A stretch of 64,000 nucleotides of DNA, taken from the NCBI RefSeq assembly GCF_963675815.1, contig NZ_OY776574.1, forward strand, positions 1,234,001-1,298,000, in the 5' to 3' direction. Below, piece by piece: positions 63,016 through 64,000 of this stretch (positions are counted from its first letter, which is position 1; the number at the start of each line of letters is the position of its first letter). The DNA is from an uncultured Desulfuromusa sp. Its GTDB lineage: Bacteria > Desulfobacterota > Desulfuromonadia > Desulfuromonadales > Geopsychrobacteraceae. The notes under the pieces were generated by a model. It did no database searches. It had not been told where the DNA came from and worked only from the letters and a program-made list of their open reading frames with translations. A program made the translations under genes and the position numbers.

Positions 63016-64000
63016 TGCCGCTTGCCTCCAAACAGGAGGAAAAAGAAAATCGGCGTTCCCATAAATGCGGTAATAACTCCGGCTGGAAGAATCACTGGAG
63101 AGAGAACCAGCCGGCCGATCAGGTCGGCACCCAACAGCAGTAACGCTCCCAAAAGAGCAGACATCGGCAGCAGGACCTCTGCTTTTTCACCCACGATGAT
63201 GCGTGCCATATGTGGAGCCACCAAACCAACAAAACTGATCACTCCAAAGAATGTCACAATAATAGCTGTCATCAAAGCAGCAACAGTGATACTGAGTAAA
63301 CGTAGACGCACAACCGAAACCCCAAGAGCGCCAGCAGCATCTGTCCCGGCAAGCAAAGCGTTGAATTTCATGGTCTGCCGGTAAATAAATAAAAGTCCGC
63401 TGCCAACAATCAGGACCATGATTTTCAATTCACTCCAGCTGGCACGTCCAACATCGCCAAACGTCCAGGAAACAATACTTGCAAGCTGGGTTTCATCAGC
63501 AAAGTATTGCAGAATCGTTGTTCCCGCCATAAAAAATGCGCTCAAGGCAACACCGGCAAGGATAATCATTTCTCGATTGACGCGGTAAATGGTAGCCAGC
63601 AGAGCGATACAGGTAGTTGTTGCCAATGCACCGGCAAAAGCCAGAGAACTGATCAGATAAGGATGATAGCTGAGCATCGCTGACTGGTTACCGACATTAG
63701 CGTCCAGAAGCCCCAGAATAATCACCCCGCAGGCGGCACCAAAAGCCGCTCCCTGTGAAATACCAAGGGTTGATGGAGAGGCGAGGGGGTTGCGAAGAAT
63801 TGTTTGCAGCACCATCCCTGCGACTGAAAATCCGGCACCACCGAGCATCGCGCCACAAATGCGTGGCATGCGGATCTGCCAGATAATATGTCGGCCAAGA
63901 TCTTGTGTCGTTGTCCTGGAAACCGGCAAAAAATCTTCAAAACCAAGAGCTACGGGACCAATGAGCAAAGCAACCAAGGCTGTCATCAGGAGAATCAGGG
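63012..64000 (-). CDS. ABC importer permease, BtuC/FecD type, 5' end outside window
   Basis: FecCD-family membrane permease. The frame is open through the right edge (upstream of ATG 63986 it reads LILL), so the true start lies beyond 64000. Signature stretches include RMPRICGAMLGGAGFSVAGMVLQTILRNPLASPSTLGISQGAAFGA and FVGLVAPHMARIIVG, typical of BtuC. About eight helices are within the window. Confidence 0.9.
   Translation of the reverse strand, partial: LILLMTALVALLIGPVALGFEDFLPVSRTTTQDLGRHIIWQIRMPRICGAMLGGAGFSVAGMVLQTILRNPLASPSTLGISQGAAFGAACGVIILGLLDANVGNQSAMLSYHPYLISSLAFAGALATTTCIALLATIYRVNREMIILAGVALSAFFMAGTTILQYFADETQLASIVSWTFGDVGRASWSELKIMVLIVGSGLLFIYRQTMKFNALLAGTDAAGALGVSVVRLRLLSITVAALMTAIIVTFFGVISFVGLVAPHMARIIVGEKAEVLLPMSALLGALLLLGADLIGRLVLSPVILPAGVITAFMGTPIFFFLLFGGKRQ

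Noticed and set aside
1..64000. tRNA, rRNA, CRISPR arrays, insertion sequences and phage genes
   Set aside because: None could be recognised by eye on either strand; a covariance-model scan could still find a small RNA gene.

Overview
The window looks like a chromosomal segment of a marine or sediment member of the Desulfuromonadales (Desulfuromonas/Desulfuromusa/Geopsychrobacter type). The lineage call is an inference. It rests on a PpcA-like triheme c-type cytochrome, an anaerobic (CbiD/CbiG/CbiK) cobalamin pathway with a secreted CbiK, FolE2, many Fe-S proteins and moderate G+C. No tRNA, rRNA, insertion sequence, CRISPR array or prophage gene was seen.

Layout. 1-3065 (minus): a translationally coupled pair of secreted proteins, one with PASTA-like repeats and running off the left edge. 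3211-5616 (minus): penicillin-binding protein 1A. 5807-7277 (plus): queC-folE2, for queuosine precursor synthesis. 7278-7567: a gap with three adjacent DnaA-box-like sequences. 7568-12438 (plus): tolQRAB-pal-cpoB. 12676-17455 (minus): a membrane diguanylate cyclase, a Kef-type antiporter with CBS domains, a small Cys-containing protein and a LysR regulator. 17568-19881 (plus): a 48-residue membrane protein, IscU-like scaffold, plsY and mltG. 20011-21294 (minus): hemL.

21780-43177 (plus) is a lipid-use region. It starts with a lipase lipoprotein, then DUF1302 (probable outer-membrane), DUF1329, Ycf48-like propeller and RND/MMPL proteins. A beta-oxidation set follows: fadD, fadN, fadA, fadE, an MBL hydrolase, a 2,4-dienoyl-CoA reductase-like flavoprotein, an enoyl-CoA hydratase and a cysteine-rich Fe-S protein. 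Similar TTGACC/CGTAAA elements lie upstream of both the lipase and fadD, which suggests shared control, perhaps by a MerR-type regulator encoded elsewhere. Together the genes could take lipid from hydrolysis at the surface, across the envelope, to acetyl-CoA.

43195-49267 holds a ferredoxin coupled to a periplasmic binding protein, an NhaD-type antiporter, two c-type heme proteins, and an arsR-permease-thioredoxin operon with two matching operator palindromes.

49439-60041 (minus) is a 12-gene cobalamin operon behind a cobalamin riboswitch and terminator (60359-60605). It contains cbiA, cbiC, a secreted cbiK, an unassigned membrane protein, cbiL, cbiD, cbiE, a second cbiL, cbiF, cbiG, cbiH and cbiJ. 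cbiT is absent. cbiH has no ordinary start codon where its domain begins. A divergent Met8-CobA fusion (60876-62192) would supply sirohydrochlorin. An ABC importer of the BtuCD/FecDE type closes the window and is cut by the right edge.
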